DNA from: Klebsiella pneumoniae
Lineage (GTDB): Bacteria > Pseudomonadota > Gammaproteobacteria > Pseudomonadales > Pseudohongiellaceae
Reading direction: 5' to 3'
Assembly (NCBI GenBank): GCA_945902215.1
Contig: CAMDML010000006.1
Coordinates: 1-64,000 of the forward strand
DNA: 64,000 nt
The notes under the pieces are model-generated. The model had not been told where the DNA came from, searched no databases, and saw nothing but the letters and a program-made list of their open reading frames with translations. Position 1 is the stretch's first letter, and each line of letters starts with the position of its first letter. Positions 50,279-59,020 of the stretch are shown here, one piece after another. The translations under genes were made by a program, and so were the position numbers.

Positions 50279-51858
50279 GGTATGCCGTTTGATGTGGCGG
50301 AAGCAGAGCCATTGTCCGCAAGCGCCGGGTGATGGGCAAGCCAGAGCCGGAAACCTTCGGCATCAGTGCGGCGTATATGGGGCTGGTAATGTTCCAGCAG
50401 TGCAGACATGGAGGTGTTGTTCCTGGCCACGATAAACAACCATGTGCGCAAATCATGCAGGCGCTGCCGGTAGGAAGCTGAGCCTGGGACCTGCCGCACC
50501 AGCAGCGGGTCGGCCAGCACGAGACCTCTGGTGGTTACGATCAGTGCACGCGCGTCCAGTTTCAGGAAATGAAAACCGCTGTTGTGCAACTGCGCGAGAA
50601 AGGCAGCCGCTTCAGCCATGTCGACAGTATCCGGGTGCAGCGCAGCTCCTTCCGGCAAGAAACAAGTCGCCGCTGTCAGGTTGCGCGCTCTGACGCGGAA
50701 GATATTGTCAGTAGTTAGCGTGCGTATGCCGCAACTGCGCAGTTGCTTGCTCAGGTGGTCGAGCTGCAGTGCGGGATGGTTATGTTTGAACAGCTTGTGC
50801 GGCAAGCCGGGGAATTCGCGCAGCACCAGACCACTCGTGAGCTGTAGCAACCCGGAGTATGAATGTGGCTGCGCGCCCTCCAGCATACCGGCATACAAAA
50901 TTTCACTGAGTTTCTTGTCCGGTGTCTTGATGTGGATGTAAGGACTGTCAGGCTTGCCACCCGGTTGGGTCTTGAAGCGCTTGTGCATCCACAGGTATTG
51001 CGAAGGTTCCTGGCGGATCGCGTGTTCGACGGCGGCATTGATTACGGTGATGTCACGCAGGTCATCGCCCGAGGGCAGCAAGGGACTGAGGGCGGTGAAT
51101 TCGAGTGTGTAGCGTTTGTTGTGCGTGTCTCGATGCTGGCGTACGAGCACGATGGGCGACTGATTGAAGTTTGCGAAGCGGCTGGCGGTGGTAATCGTTG
51201 CGGCGGGCTGGCCAAAGAAAGGGGCGTACAAGGCATGCTCCGGGCCATAGTCCTGATCCGGCGCGTACCACAAAATCTTGTTCTGCCGGAGATGCTTGTA
51301 AACGCCGCGTATGTCCCTGCGGTCGAATACACTTTTACTGTAGTGCTGGCGGCCGCGCAGCATGAAAGCATCGAACAGCGGATTCTTGTGTGCGCGAAAA
51401 GTTGTACCAAAGGGATAACGCATTGACAGCAGGTTGGCGCCGAAATCCAGTGTCGAATAATGTGCGCCGAGCAACAGCACACCACGGCCTTTGGCGAGTG
51501 CGGCGTCGACATATTCGGTACCGGAAAACGTGGTCATATCCATGAAGTGCTGCGGCGGTCGCACCCATCCGGTCCCGGTTTCAACCAAGCCAATGCCGTT
51601 GTCGATAAAGCAGCGTCGGACCAACTGCTTCTGTTCTTTTGCGCCCAGTTCGGGAAAACACAAGGCAATGTTGATGGTGGTAATGTAGCGGCGCTCTCGC
51701 CCCACTATATAAGTAGCAAGACCCAACAGGGCGCCAACCGCCATGCGTAGCCGGAAGGGAAGCCAAGCGCACAGGTACAAAAAGCTGATCCCGACCCAGG
51801 TAGGCCAGTAGCGCGGAGCCAGAAAACTGGACCAAGGTGGGGGAGGAAGCGTGGTCAC
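50275..51858 (-). CDS. LpxL/HtrB-type lipid A acyltransferase fused to a degenerate kinase-like domain
   Basis: 527 residues from GTG 51858. N-terminal about 15-325: one membrane helix, then the LPLAT domain with the HX4D pair H133-YSTL-D138, GRGVLLLGA, FRAHKNPLFD and YAPDQDYG, as in LpxL. C-terminal about 340-527 resembles small WaaP/BUD32-type kinases (LHNSGFHFLKLDARALIV), but the catalytic Asp is Lys433 and the Asn is Ala438; a metal-type Asp450 remains. It is thus a likely pseudokinase. The frame opens to 51969 but that would overlap hldE; GTG 51858 is the first codon before family-like sequence, with no clear Shine-Dalgarno. Confidence 0.85.
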   Translation of the reverse strand: MTTLPPPPWSSFLAPRYWPTWVGISFLYLCAWLPFRLRMAVGALLGLATYIVGRERRYITTINIALCFPELGAKEQKQLVRRCFIDNGIGLVETGTGWVRPPQHFMDMTTFSGTEYVDAALAKGRGVLLLGAHYSTLDFGANLLSMRYPFGTTFRAHKNPLFDAFMLRGRQHYSKSVFDRRDIRGVYKHLRQNKILWYAPDQDYGPEHALYAPFFGQPAATITTASRFANFNQSPIVLVRQHRDTHNKRYTLEFTALSPLLPSGDDLRDITVINAAVEHAIRQEPSQYLWMHKRFKTQPGGKPDSPYIHIKTPDKKLSEILYAGMLEGAQPHSYSGLLQLTSGLVLREFPGLPHKLFKHNHPALQLDHLSKQLRSCGIRTLTTDNIFRVRARNLTAATCFLPEGAALHPDTVDMAEAAAFLAQLHNSGFHFLKLDARALIVTTRGLVLADPLLVRQVPGSASYRQRLHDLRTWLFIVARNNTSMSALLEHYQPHIRRTDAEGFRLWLAHHPALADNGSASATSNGIP

Positions 51859-51902
51859 GGGGCGTGTCGACGTTATGGTTGGTCGGGATTGTAGCAGCCC
51901 TG

Positions 51903-51911
51903 TGTTATCAT
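51903..51911 (+). promoter_or_regulatory. extended -10 promoter element for hldE
   Basis: TGTTATCAT, a TGN-TATCAT extended -10, 29 bases upstream of the hldE ATG and in the 82-base gap to the divergent acyltransferase gene. No good -35 is needed for this type. Confidence 0.45.
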
Positions 51912-51940
51912 GGCCGCGATTTTTCCGGCACTGATTCCCG

Positions 51941-53380
51941 ATGAAACTCGATATTCCCCGCTTTGACAAAGCTCGTGTTCTGGTCGTCGGCGACGTAATG
52001 CTCGACCGCTACTGGATGGGTGGCACTTCCCGGATTTCACCCGAAGCACCGGTGGCCGTGGTCAAAGTGCAGAACACCAAGGATAGCCCCGGCGGTGCTG
52101 GCAACGTAGCCTTGAACCTTGCAGCACTGGGCGCAGCAGCTTCGCTGGTGGGTCTGGTAGGTAATGACTCCGCCGCCCGTGAACTCGAAAACAGTCTCAA
52201 TGCCGCCGGTGTGCTCTGTGACTTTCACCGGGTTGCTGACAAGCCCACCATTACCAAGCTGCGCGTGATCAGTCGCCACCAACAGTTGATCCGTCTCGAT
52301 TTTGAAGAACCCTTCGAACAAGAAAGTGCCCGGCACCTGACGGCCAAGGTACGCAAGCTGCTGAAGCAGGCTGATGTGCTGGTGCTGTCCGATTACAACA
52401 AGGGTGCACTGGCAGAAGTATCAGCCCTGATTCGCGAGGCGAAGAAACAGCGCAAGCTGGTGCTTGTCGATCCCAAGGGCGGCGACTTTTCCATTTATCG
52501 CGGTGCCACCCTGCTGAAACCCAACCTGCATGAATTCGAAGCGATTGTCGGTATCTGCAATCACGAAGATGAGCTGGTCAGTAAGGGGCAACAACTGCTG
52601 CGCGATCTTGATCTGCAGGCGCTACTGATTACGCGTGGCGAGAATGGCATGAGCCTGATCCGCCAGAACGAACCCGAGATGCATTTTCCAGCGCGTGCGC
52701 GTGATGTGTTCGACGTGACCGGTGCCGGCGATACCGTAATCTCGGTAGTCGCAGCCTCGCTGGGCGCGGGCTTGCCACTGCCCGAGTCGGTGGCGCTGGC
52801 GAACATTGCTGCGGGCCTTGTTGTTGCCCGTCTTGGTACTGTTGCTATTAGTGGCCCGGAATTGCGCCGCGAAGTGCAGCGCGATGGTGGTTCTGATCGC
52901 GGGGTGATGTCGCGCGATCAATTGATGCTGGCCGTGGCCGATGCGCGGGTACACGGCGAAACCATTGTCTTTACCAACGGCTGCTTTGACATTATTCATG
53001 CTGGACATGTGGGTTATCTGAAGGAAGCAAAGAAGCAGGGCGACCGGCTGATTGTTGCGATCAATGACGATGCGTCCGTGACGCGCCTCAAGGGCAAGGG
53101 CCGGCCGATCAACGCCATCGACCGCCGCATGGCCGTGGTGTCGGGCCTGGAGTCCGTGGATTGGGTGGTGTCCTTCGGGCAGGATACGCCCGAAACTTTA
53201 CTGCGCGATCTGAAGCCGGATCTGCTGATCAAGGGCGGCGACTACGGCATCGATCAGGTCGTGGGTTCTGATTTCGTGAATTCGTACGGCGGGGAAGTGC
53301 GCGTGCTGACCTTCCTCGACAACTGCTCCACCTCTGCCATTGTCTCGAAAATCCAGGACGATCTGAAGCGCAAGAAGTAA
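51941..53380 (+). CDS. hldE: bifunctional heptose-7-phosphate kinase / heptose-1-phosphate adenylyltransferase
   Basis: Makes ADP-heptose precursor for the LPS inner core (two steps). 479 residues. Kinase domain (about 1-320, PfkB/ribokinase family) has GGAGNVALNLAALGA and DVTGAGDTVISVVAA. The adenylyltransferase domain (about 345-479) has FTNGCFDIIHAGHVGYL with the HxGH site and KGKGRPINAIDRR. The same product feeds WaaC/WaaF, which are encoded 6-7 kb upstream. It is divergent from the acyltransferase gene and convergent, 6 bases apart, with the aldo/keto reductase gene. Confidence 0.96.
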   Translation: MKLDIPRFDKARVLVVGDVMLDRYWMGGTSRISPEAPVAVVKVQNTKDSPGGAGNVALNLAALGAAASLVGLVGNDSAARELENSLNAAGVLCDFHRVADKPTITKLRVISRHQQLIRLDFEEPFEQESARHLTAKVRKLLKQADVLVLSDYNKGALAEVSALIREAKKQRKLVLVDPKGGDFSIYRGATLLKPNLHEFEAIVGICNHEDELVSKGQQLLRDLDLQALLITRGENGMSLIRQNEPEMHFPARARDVFDVTGAGDTVISVVAASLGAGLPLPESVALANIAAGLVVARLGTVAISGPELRREVQRDGGSDRGVMSRDQLMLAVADARVHGETIVFTNGCFDIIHAGHVGYLKEAKKQGDRLIVAINDDASVTRLKGKGRPINAIDRRMAVVSGLESVDWVVSFGQDTPETLLRDLKPDLLIKGGDYGIDQVVGSDFVNSYGGEVRVLTFLDNCSTSAIVSKIQDDLKRKK

Positions 53381-53386
53381 TACCTT

Positions 53387-54178
53387 TCAGCTTAATTCCT
53401 TTGCCAGAGCCGCGTTTGCAGCCATATGCACCGGGTTGATCGTGCCGGCAATCATGCTGTGAATGCCTGGTTCCTGCAGGATCAGAGACAAACTTTCGCG
53501 TACCAAACTCTTAGGCGCCACATCAGACCCCTGCTGCTGTACGTGCCCACTCATCAAGCCTTTCTTGACCAGCACCCCTTTCCCTAGCTCGCGCGCCAGT
53601 GCGACCACTTCTTTATCCTGCTGCTGCAGGTTGTACGTCAGCATCACGACATCAAGCTCGCGCACAGCGCGCAAGCCACCTGCAATGGTCTTGGTGGACA
53701 TGCCGATGGCGCGAATCAATCCCTTGGCTTTGCATTCCTGCAGTGCGGCCACGCACTCGCCCTGTTGCAGAATGGCGTCATCGTTGCCGTCGGAATGGAT
53801 TAGCACGAGATCGAGATAGTCAGTGCGCAGACGCTTTAGACTGCGCTCCACGCTCAAGCGGGTATGCGCGCCACCGAAGTCAAAGTGCGAAGCGCCGTTA
53901 TGAAACTCTTCGCCGGTTTTGGTGATGAGCACCCACTCTTTCCGGTTTGTCAGCAGTTGCCCGAGCCGTTCTTCGCTGTTGCCGTAGGCCGGCGCGGTGT
54001 CGAGCAGGTTGATGCCGAGCGCATGGGCTTGCGTCAGCAAGGTGCGCACTGCAGCATCATCGGGGAGCGTGAAGGAAGCGGGGTATTTGACTTGTGTGTT
54101 GCGCCCTAGTTTCACCGTGCCGAGACCTAGCGCGGAAACAGTAAGGCCAGTGCCGGGCAGGGTGCGCATGAAGCTCAT
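53387..54178 (-). CDS. aldo/keto reductase
   Basis: 263 residues, TIM-barrel NADPH-type oxidoreductase. Catalytic residues fit D-Y-K-H: LLDTAPAYGNSEERLG (Asp and Tyr), ITKTGEE (Lys) and LVLIHSDG (His). ATG 54178 overlaps the upstream gene's stop (ATGA), so it is co-translated with the FAD-dependent oxidoreductase. An upstream in-frame start at 54325 would overlap that gene and is rejected. Substrate unknown. Confidence 0.9.
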   Translation of the reverse strand: MSFMRTLPGTGLTVSALGLGTVKLGRNTQVKYPASFTLPDDAAVRTLLTQAHALGINLLDTAPAYGNSEERLGQLLTNRKEWVLITKTGEEFHNGASHFDFGGAHTRLSVERSLKRLRTDYLDLVLIHSDGNDDAILQQGECVAALQECKAKGLIRAIGMSTKTIAGGLRAVRELDVVMLTYNLQQQDKEVVALARELGKGVLVKKGLMSGHVQQQGSDVAPKSLVRESLSLILQEPGIHSMIAGTINPVHMAANAALAKELS

Positions 54179-55353
54179 GCAAACTCCCAGGGCGGAGTGG
54201 CCACGGTAGGGAACGGCAGGTCGAGAGGTGTGTCTTGCATGTTCCCGGGTTGTATTTTCAGTTCTTGCAGCGTAGCCAACACTTGTGTGGCGAGATTGGG
54301 CGCGAGGGTCAGCTTCGTTGGCCAACAGAACAGCATGTTGCCACCTTGCAGCACAGTAGCGTGGTCAGGACGTTTGCCGCCCGGCTGTGCGGCTTCGGCG
54401 CGATTGATGTAAAAGCTGTGCCATTGTGCGTTTTTTAAATCACACCACGGAAACAGTTCAAGCAGTTTTTGTTTACTGCGTGCGATCTGTTCTTCTTTGC
54501 TGATGGTCGCGCCTGCTTCGGCCAGTTCGCCGCCGAGATACCAGGCGTTGTGACCGTCGTTGCAGCGGTGCGTGGTCAGTGTCACCTCAGGTGTTGCCGT
54601 CAACTGGTCAGATACGCAATGCACATAAACTGGATGCGGATGTGAGTGCCTGACTATGACCATCTGCAGCGGCCGTTTCTGCATAGCGACTGCTTTGGGC
54701 TGCAGGAGGCCCAGCAGCTCTTCGCTACCTTCACCGCTGGCACTTATATAAAGTCGCGCTTTCACCGTGATGCCATTTTCCATCACAAGGCTCTGTACCT
54801 GCCCAGACGCATCGTGCTCAACGCGGGTCTTGCTCCAGTCAACACGGTAGATGTGCGCGCGTTGGCGCTGTGCCAGCGTGGCGAGCAGCGAGGGAACATC
54901 AAGCACAAGATCGGTCAGTCGATACAGCGGGCCGCTGATATGGCCTTTGAAGAATTCCGGGTACTGCACTTCCGGCACTGCATCCACTTTGCCACGCACT
55001 GCCTTGCTGCCAAAGAAGGCATTGAGGCGTGACCGCACACTGTTGCGCGGCCACATATAGTAGGCCTCCGACAACACCTCAGTACCGCGCAGGTCCACAT
55101 CGCCTTCTCCGCGCAAGCAGCGCTGCCAGTGCGCGGGCATGTCGGCGATGGATTCAGAGGCGCCGGACAATGAGCCGCCTAGCGCGTATTTCATGCCGCC
55201 ATGGATCATCCCCTGGGACGCAATGCTCTGTCCCTGCCCCAGCGCACTGCGCTCGAACAGTACCGCCGCATAACCGGCCGCGCGTAGCCTGTTGAGCAGC
55301 CAGAGTCCGGCCACGCCGCCACCGAGAATGATAATGTCTTGTTGAGTCTGCAT
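54175..55353 (-). CDS. FAD-dependent oxidoreductase
   Basis: 392 residues. The N-terminal dinucleotide-binding motif is IIILGGGVAGLWLLNRLRAAG with the FERSALGQGQSIASQGMIHGG stretch, as in DadA/GlpA-like FAD oxidases. The middle and C-terminal parts (for example HCVSDQLTATPEVTLTTHRC and AWYLGGELAEAG) did not suggest a substrate. ATG 55353 was chosen, directly before the Rossmann motif. It shares an operon with the aldo/keto reductase (4-base overlap). Divergent from waaA, 53 bases apart. Confidence 0.85.
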   Translation of the reverse strand: MQTQQDIIILGGGVAGLWLLNRLRAAGYAAVLFERSALGQGQSIASQGMIHGGMKYALGGSLSGASESIADMPAHWQRCLRGEGDVDLRGTEVLSEAYYMWPRNSVRSRLNAFFGSKAVRGKVDAVPEVQYPEFFKGHISGPLYRLTDLVLDVPSLLATLAQRQRAHIYRVDWSKTRVEHDASGQVQSLVMENGITVKARLYISASGEGSEELLGLLQPKAVAMQKRPLQMVIVRHSHPHPVYVHCVSDQLTATPEVTLTTHRCNDGHNAWYLGGELAEAGATISKEEQIARSKQKLLELFPWCDLKNAQWHSFYINRAEAAQPGGKRPDHATVLQGGNMLFCWPTKLTLAPNLATQVLATLQELKIQPGNMQDTPLDLPFPTVATPPWEFA

Positions 55354-55406
55354 GCAGAAGGGATCAGGAAAAGTGCTCTGTCCCCATTTTATGAGACAAT
55401 CCGGGC

Positions 55407-56681
55407 GTGTCACGCCTTCTTTATACAATCCTGTTTTATTGCGCGCTGCCGCCGATCTTTCTGCGGCTCTGGTGGCGTGCGCGCAATATTCCCACCTATC
55501 TCGAGCGTTGGGGCGAGCGCTTGGCCCTTTATACTTCTGAACCTCCACCGCACACCGGGGTCACGGTGGTATTTCATGCGGTGTCGGTCGGCGAAACCCA
55601 TGCCGCGCAACCGCTGATTGAGCGGCTGCTGCTAACCCGTCCCGATCTGCGCCTTGTTGTTACCTGTACCACCGCCACTGGTTCGGCGCGCATCCGAGAA
55701 TTGTTCGGAGCGCGTGTGGAGCACGTGTACCTGCCGTATGACCTGCCCGGTTCCGTGCAGCGCTTCCTCGATCGCTACAACCCGACCCTGCTCGTGCTGC
55801 TCGAAACCGAGCTCTGGCCCAATGTATTGCGCCAGTGCGCTCAGCGGAACTGCAAGGTGTTGCTCGCCAATGCCCGCTTGTCGGCGCGCTCGGCGCGGCG
55901 GTATGCATCATGGATTCCAGGACTCACACGCACGATGCTTGGCGCGCTCGACACGGTTGTTGCGCAAGCTGCCGCAGACGGGCAGCGGTTTGTTGCGCTG
56001 GGTCTTGCCGGCAAGCGGCTCCTGATCAATGGCAGTCTGAAATTCGACATGACGGTCGATCAGCCCAAAGTCCAGGCGGCACGCATGCTCAAGGCGCGCT
56101 GGCATGGCCGGCCAGTGTGGATCGCCGCCAGCACGCGCGAAGGTGAAGACGCCAAAGTGCTGCGCGCTATGCAGTTGGCTCAGCGCAAGTTTCCATCGCT
56201 GTTGTTGGTGCTGGTGCCACGCCACCCGGAACGTTTTACCACCGCCGCGGCACTGGCAACAGAAGCCGGTTTCACCGTGCAGCGTTATAGCGGCGGCGGC
56301 GAATTGGGCATTGAAACGCAGGTGCTGGTGGGTGACACCATGGGCGACATGCATTTCTATTACGCGCTCGCCGATATTGCGTTTGTGGGTGGTTCGCTGG
56401 TGAATACGGGCTGCCAGAATCTAATCGAGCCGGCGGCGCTGGGCTTGCCGGTACTGAGTGGCCCGTCGTTGTACAACTTTCAGGCTGTCAGCGATTTGTT
56501 GCGCGAGCAAGGCGGCATGCAGGTCGTGCCGGATGAAGCGGCACTGGCGCGGGAACTGGTGCTTTTGTTACAGCAACCCGAAGATGCACGGGTGATGGGC
56601 GAGAAGGCTCTGCAGGTTGTGGCGGGTAATCAGGGCGCTACCGAACGGTTAAGCGCCATGATTTTGGACAAACTTACTTAA
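55407..56681 (+). CDS. waaA: Kdo transferase
   Basis: Transfers 3-deoxy-D-manno-octulosonic acid from CMP-Kdo to lipid A precursor, an essential early LPS step. 424 residues (E. coli 425). An N-terminal membrane anchor (LLYTILFYCALPPIFLRLW) is followed by GT30 segments: FHAVSVGETHAAQPLIERLL with the catalytic Glu, LLVLLETELWPN, and C-terminal VGDTMGDMHFYYALADIAFVGGS and NLIEPAALGLPVL. Start is GTG 55407. It is convergent with tolC, overlapping it by 8 bases. Confidence 0.95.
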   Translation: MSRLLYTILFYCALPPIFLRLWWRARNIPTYLERWGERLALYTSEPPPHTGVTVVFHAVSVGETHAAQPLIERLLLTRPDLRLVVTCTTATGSARIRELFGARVEHVYLPYDLPGSVQRFLDRYNPTLLVLLETELWPNVLRQCAQRNCKVLLANARLSARSARRYASWIPGLTRTMLGALDTVVAQAAADGQRFVALGLAGKRLLINGSLKFDMTVDQPKVQAARMLKARWHGRPVWIAASTREGEDAKVLRAMQLAQRKFPSLLLVLVPRHPERFTTAAALATEAGFTVQRYSGGGELGIETQVLVGDTMGDMHFYYALADIAFVGGSLVNTGCQNLIEPAALGLPVLSGPSLYNFQAVSDLLREQGGMQVVPDEAALARELVLLLQQPEDARVMGEKALQVVAGNQGATERLSAMILDKLT

Positions 56682-58098
56682 GCAGCCATTCATTAAGATC
56701 AATTACATCTTCGGGGCTAAGCACGCCTGCCGTCTGTTTCAGCTTCAGCGTGTCCATTACGTAGTTGAAGCGCGCGTTGGCATGATCACGCTGGGTCGAA
56801 TACAGCGTTCGTTGTGCCAGCACCACATCCACGATATTGCGCGTACCCACTTCAGCACCAACCGTGTTGGCTTCCAACGAACTTGCCGCTGACACGATGG
56901 CCTGGGCGCGTGCCGCCACGGCGCGAACGTCGGTTTCCACACTGCGGAAATTGTTGCGGATCGCCTGCGTGCTGTCGCGGCGGGTTTTCAGCAGTGCTTC
57001 TTCGCTAGCATCCCGCGTGTAGTAAGCCTGGCGCATCCGCGCCCGGTTGAGGCCGCCGGCAAACAAGGGCAGCGAGAAATTCAGTGTGATCTGTGAGCCC
57101 ATGTTGGGCAAGTTCGGTCCGAAGAAGCTGATGCCGCCCGACTGGCTCCAGTTATAGCCCATGTTCAGCGCCAAAGTAGGCAGCATCGCCGAACGCGCGG
57201 CGCGGGCATCGTCTTTTTTCGCTTCGAAATCGACGGCTGCGGCTAGCAGCGACAAGTTGCTGTCCATTGTCATCGTGGTCCACTCTTCCAGCGAAGTGTC
57301 AGATGTGGTGATCGGGAATTCTTCCATGAGATTGGCCACAGCGGTGTAGGTCACGCCGGTAATGGCTTCAAGCGCCTCGAAACGCTGGCTCAGGTTATTC
57401 TCCTCAACCAAGCGGTTTACGGCTGCGAGGTCGGCGTTGGCCTGGCTGTCGTACACATCCGTGATTGGGATCAACCCTACGTCAAAGCGCTGTTGGGTTT
57501 GTTCCAGCACCTGCTGGCTTGCGGCTTCTTCCGCCTGAAAGCTGGCCAGATTGGTCTGGCTGCGCAGCACATCAAAATAGGCGGTGGCTACGCGGATGAT
57601 AAGGTCCTGCTCGGCACGGGCGAGATTCAGCGAGGCCACTTCGTCCCCCTTCTGCACGGACTTGAAGGCGTACCAGGCCTGGAAGTTCAGCAAGTTCTGG
57701 CTTAGGTTCAGGCTGTAACCCTTGTTGTTAAAGCCGTCGGCGAAACTGTGTACGCGTGAGCCGAAAGGGTTGACGCCGCCGGCCGGCGCCGCGCCATCAG
57801 TACCCTGGGTGTCGCGCGAAGTGCGCGCACTCAGGTTGACCGATGGCAGCAGTAGCGAGCGGCCTTGGTCGAGCAAAGTGTGTTGCGCGTTGTAGTTGGC
57901 GCGGGTCTGGCGGATGGTGGGGTCGTTATCGACCGCGAGATTGAATGATTGCAGCAGATCTTCCGCCTGCGTGACGCCGGACAGCAGGGTCAGCATGGCC
58001 ACGCCAATGGCCTTCTTTATAAAATGAGAGGGTATAAAACGCGCAGGCAAAACGCGCGTAAGGGATGACAAGGGGCGTTGTATGGGGGCGGTGCTCAT
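56674..58098 (-). CDS. tolC: TolC family outer-membrane channel
   Basis: Outer-membrane exit duct for efflux pumps and type I secretion. 474 residues (E. coli about 493). A signal peptide ends at TQAED (about 45; long N-terminus); the repeated OEP fold shows DLLQSFNLAVDNDPTIRQTRANY and NLSQNLLNFQAWYAF in the first half, SQITLNFSLPLFAGGLNRARMRQA in the second. ATG 58098 is preferred because GGAG (58105-58108 complement) gives six-base spacing; ATG 58101 leaves only three. A TetR-type inverted repeat lies over its likely promoter. Convergent with waaA. Confidence 0.93.
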   Translation of the reverse strand: MSTAPIQRPLSSLTRVLPARFIPSHFIKKAIGVAMLTLLSGVTQAEDLLQSFNLAVDNDPTIRQTRANYNAQHTLLDQGRSLLLPSVNLSARTSRDTQGTDGAAPAGGVNPFGSRVHSFADGFNNKGYSLNLSQNLLNFQAWYAFKSVQKGDEVASLNLARAEQDLIIRVATAYFDVLRSQTNLASFQAEEAASQQVLEQTQQRFDVGLIPITDVYDSQANADLAAVNRLVEENNLSQRFEALEAITGVTYTAVANLMEEFPITTSDTSLEEWTTMTMDSNLSLLAAAVDFEAKKDDARAARSAMLPTLALNMGYNWSQSGGISFFGPNLPNMGSQITLNFSLPLFAGGLNRARMRQAYYTRDASEEALLKTRRDSTQAIRNNFRSVETDVRAVAARAQAIVSAASSLEANTVGAEVGTRNIVDVVLAQRTLYSTQRDHANARFNYVMDTLKLKQTAGVLSPEDVIDLNEWLLK

Positions 58099-58150
58099 CA
58101 TGTTCTCCAAACTGTTAGTGCTAACGATTTATTCTGACGACACGGGTTAT

Positions 58151-58183
58151 GGCTATTTTAACTATGACTGACTGGTCAGTCAG
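58151..58183 (-). promoter_or_regulatory. TetR-type operator over the tolC promoter
   Basis: CTGACT (58068 offset: 58168-58173), a 4-base spacer and AGTCAG (58178-58183) form an inverted repeat of the kind bound by TetR-family repressors. On the minus strand, CTGACT also serves as a plausible -35 with a 17-base spacer to TAAAAT (-10). The repressor would therefore block the tolC promoter. No TetR gene lies in the window. Confidence 0.6.
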
Positions 58184-58299
58184 CTTACTTGGCGGCGTGA
58201 TTCTGTCAAGTGCCGGACACAGGCTGAAGACGTATTGGGAGAACCTTTATTCCTGAAAGGGTGCAGCCTGGGATGCCTGCAAATGCTCCCTGAAAAAGC

Positions 58300-58317
58300 G
58301 TTTGCATTGTAGCAAAC
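58300..58317. repeat. inverted repeat upstream of nudF
   Basis: GTTTGC - 6 bases - GCAAAC, perfect arms, 47 bases before the nudF start. It may be an operator or a weak stem; its role is unknown. Confidence 0.35.
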
Positions 58318-58363
58318 AAACCCCGAACCTGCCGTGGATGCAGTTTGGAGAATTTGCACGGCA

Positions 58364-59020
58364 ATGAGTAACACAGCCACAGTCAATTTTGGTTTGAATG
58401 ACGTTAAAATTCTTGCCAAAGCGGTGTGCCACGATGGCTTTCTGAAAGTGGACCGGCTGCAGCTCAAATGCCGCCTGTTTGAAGGTGGTTGGAGCCGGGA
58501 ATTCATGCGCGAAGTGCTGCGCCGCGAACCGGGAGTTGGCGTCTTGTTATACGATCCGCATTTGGATAAGGTGCTGATGGTTGAGCAATTCCGCGTTGGT
58601 TGTCTGGACGACAAGACCAACGGGCCTTGGGCGCTGGAACTGGTGGCAGGATTGCTCGAAGCAGACGAAACAGCGGAGGATGTTGCGCGCCGGGAAGCGG
58701 ATGAAGAAGCAGGTGTCACCGTCGGGCGGCTTTTGCCTATTTGCGAGTACTACAACAGCCCGGGCGGTTCTTCCGAAAAATTGACGGTATTCTGCGCCGG
58801 GTTTGATGCTAATCATTATAAAAACCAGGCGGGTGGTGTTTTCGGGGTCGAAACCGAAGCCGAAAATATTCGCACCGCAATACTGGATAGGGTGGAAGCC
58901 TTGGACGCTGTGGCTAAAGGCAGGATCAATAATGCCATGAGCATCATTGCCTTGCAGTGGTTGCAACTAAATCTTGCTGACGTAAGAAAGGCTTTGGCAG
59001 CCTCGGCCCCAAAACAATGA
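58364..59020 (+). CDS. nudF: ADP-ribose pyrophosphatase (NudF)
   Basis: Nudix hydrolase cleaving ADP-ribose to AMP and ribose 5-phosphate. 218 residues. The Nudix box GLLEADETAEDVARREADEEAGV is intact (about residues 104-126) and VEQFRVGCLDD with the tail PGGSSEKLTVF match NudF. ATG 58364 starts family-like sequence. It begins a tightly packed group (nudF-DUF1249-cpdA-yqiA-parE-parC) also seen in E. coli next to tolC. Overlaps the next gene by 4 bases. Confidence 0.94.
   Translation: MSNTATVNFGLNDVKILAKAVCHDGFLKVDRLQLKCRLFEGGWSREFMREVLRREPGVGVLLYDPHLDKVLMVEQFRVGCLDDKTNGPWALELVAGLLEADETAEDVARREADEEAGVTVGRLLPICEYYNSPGGSSEKLTVFCAGFDANHYKNQAGGVFGVETEAENIRTAILDRVEALDAVAKGRINNAMSIIALQWLQLNLADVRKALAASAPKQ

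Noticed and set aside
58184-58363. Possible TPP riboswitch upstream of nudF
   Set aside because: I looked because thiamine genes can lie near tolC/nudF in some relatives, but the conserved TPP box patterns are absent on either strand.
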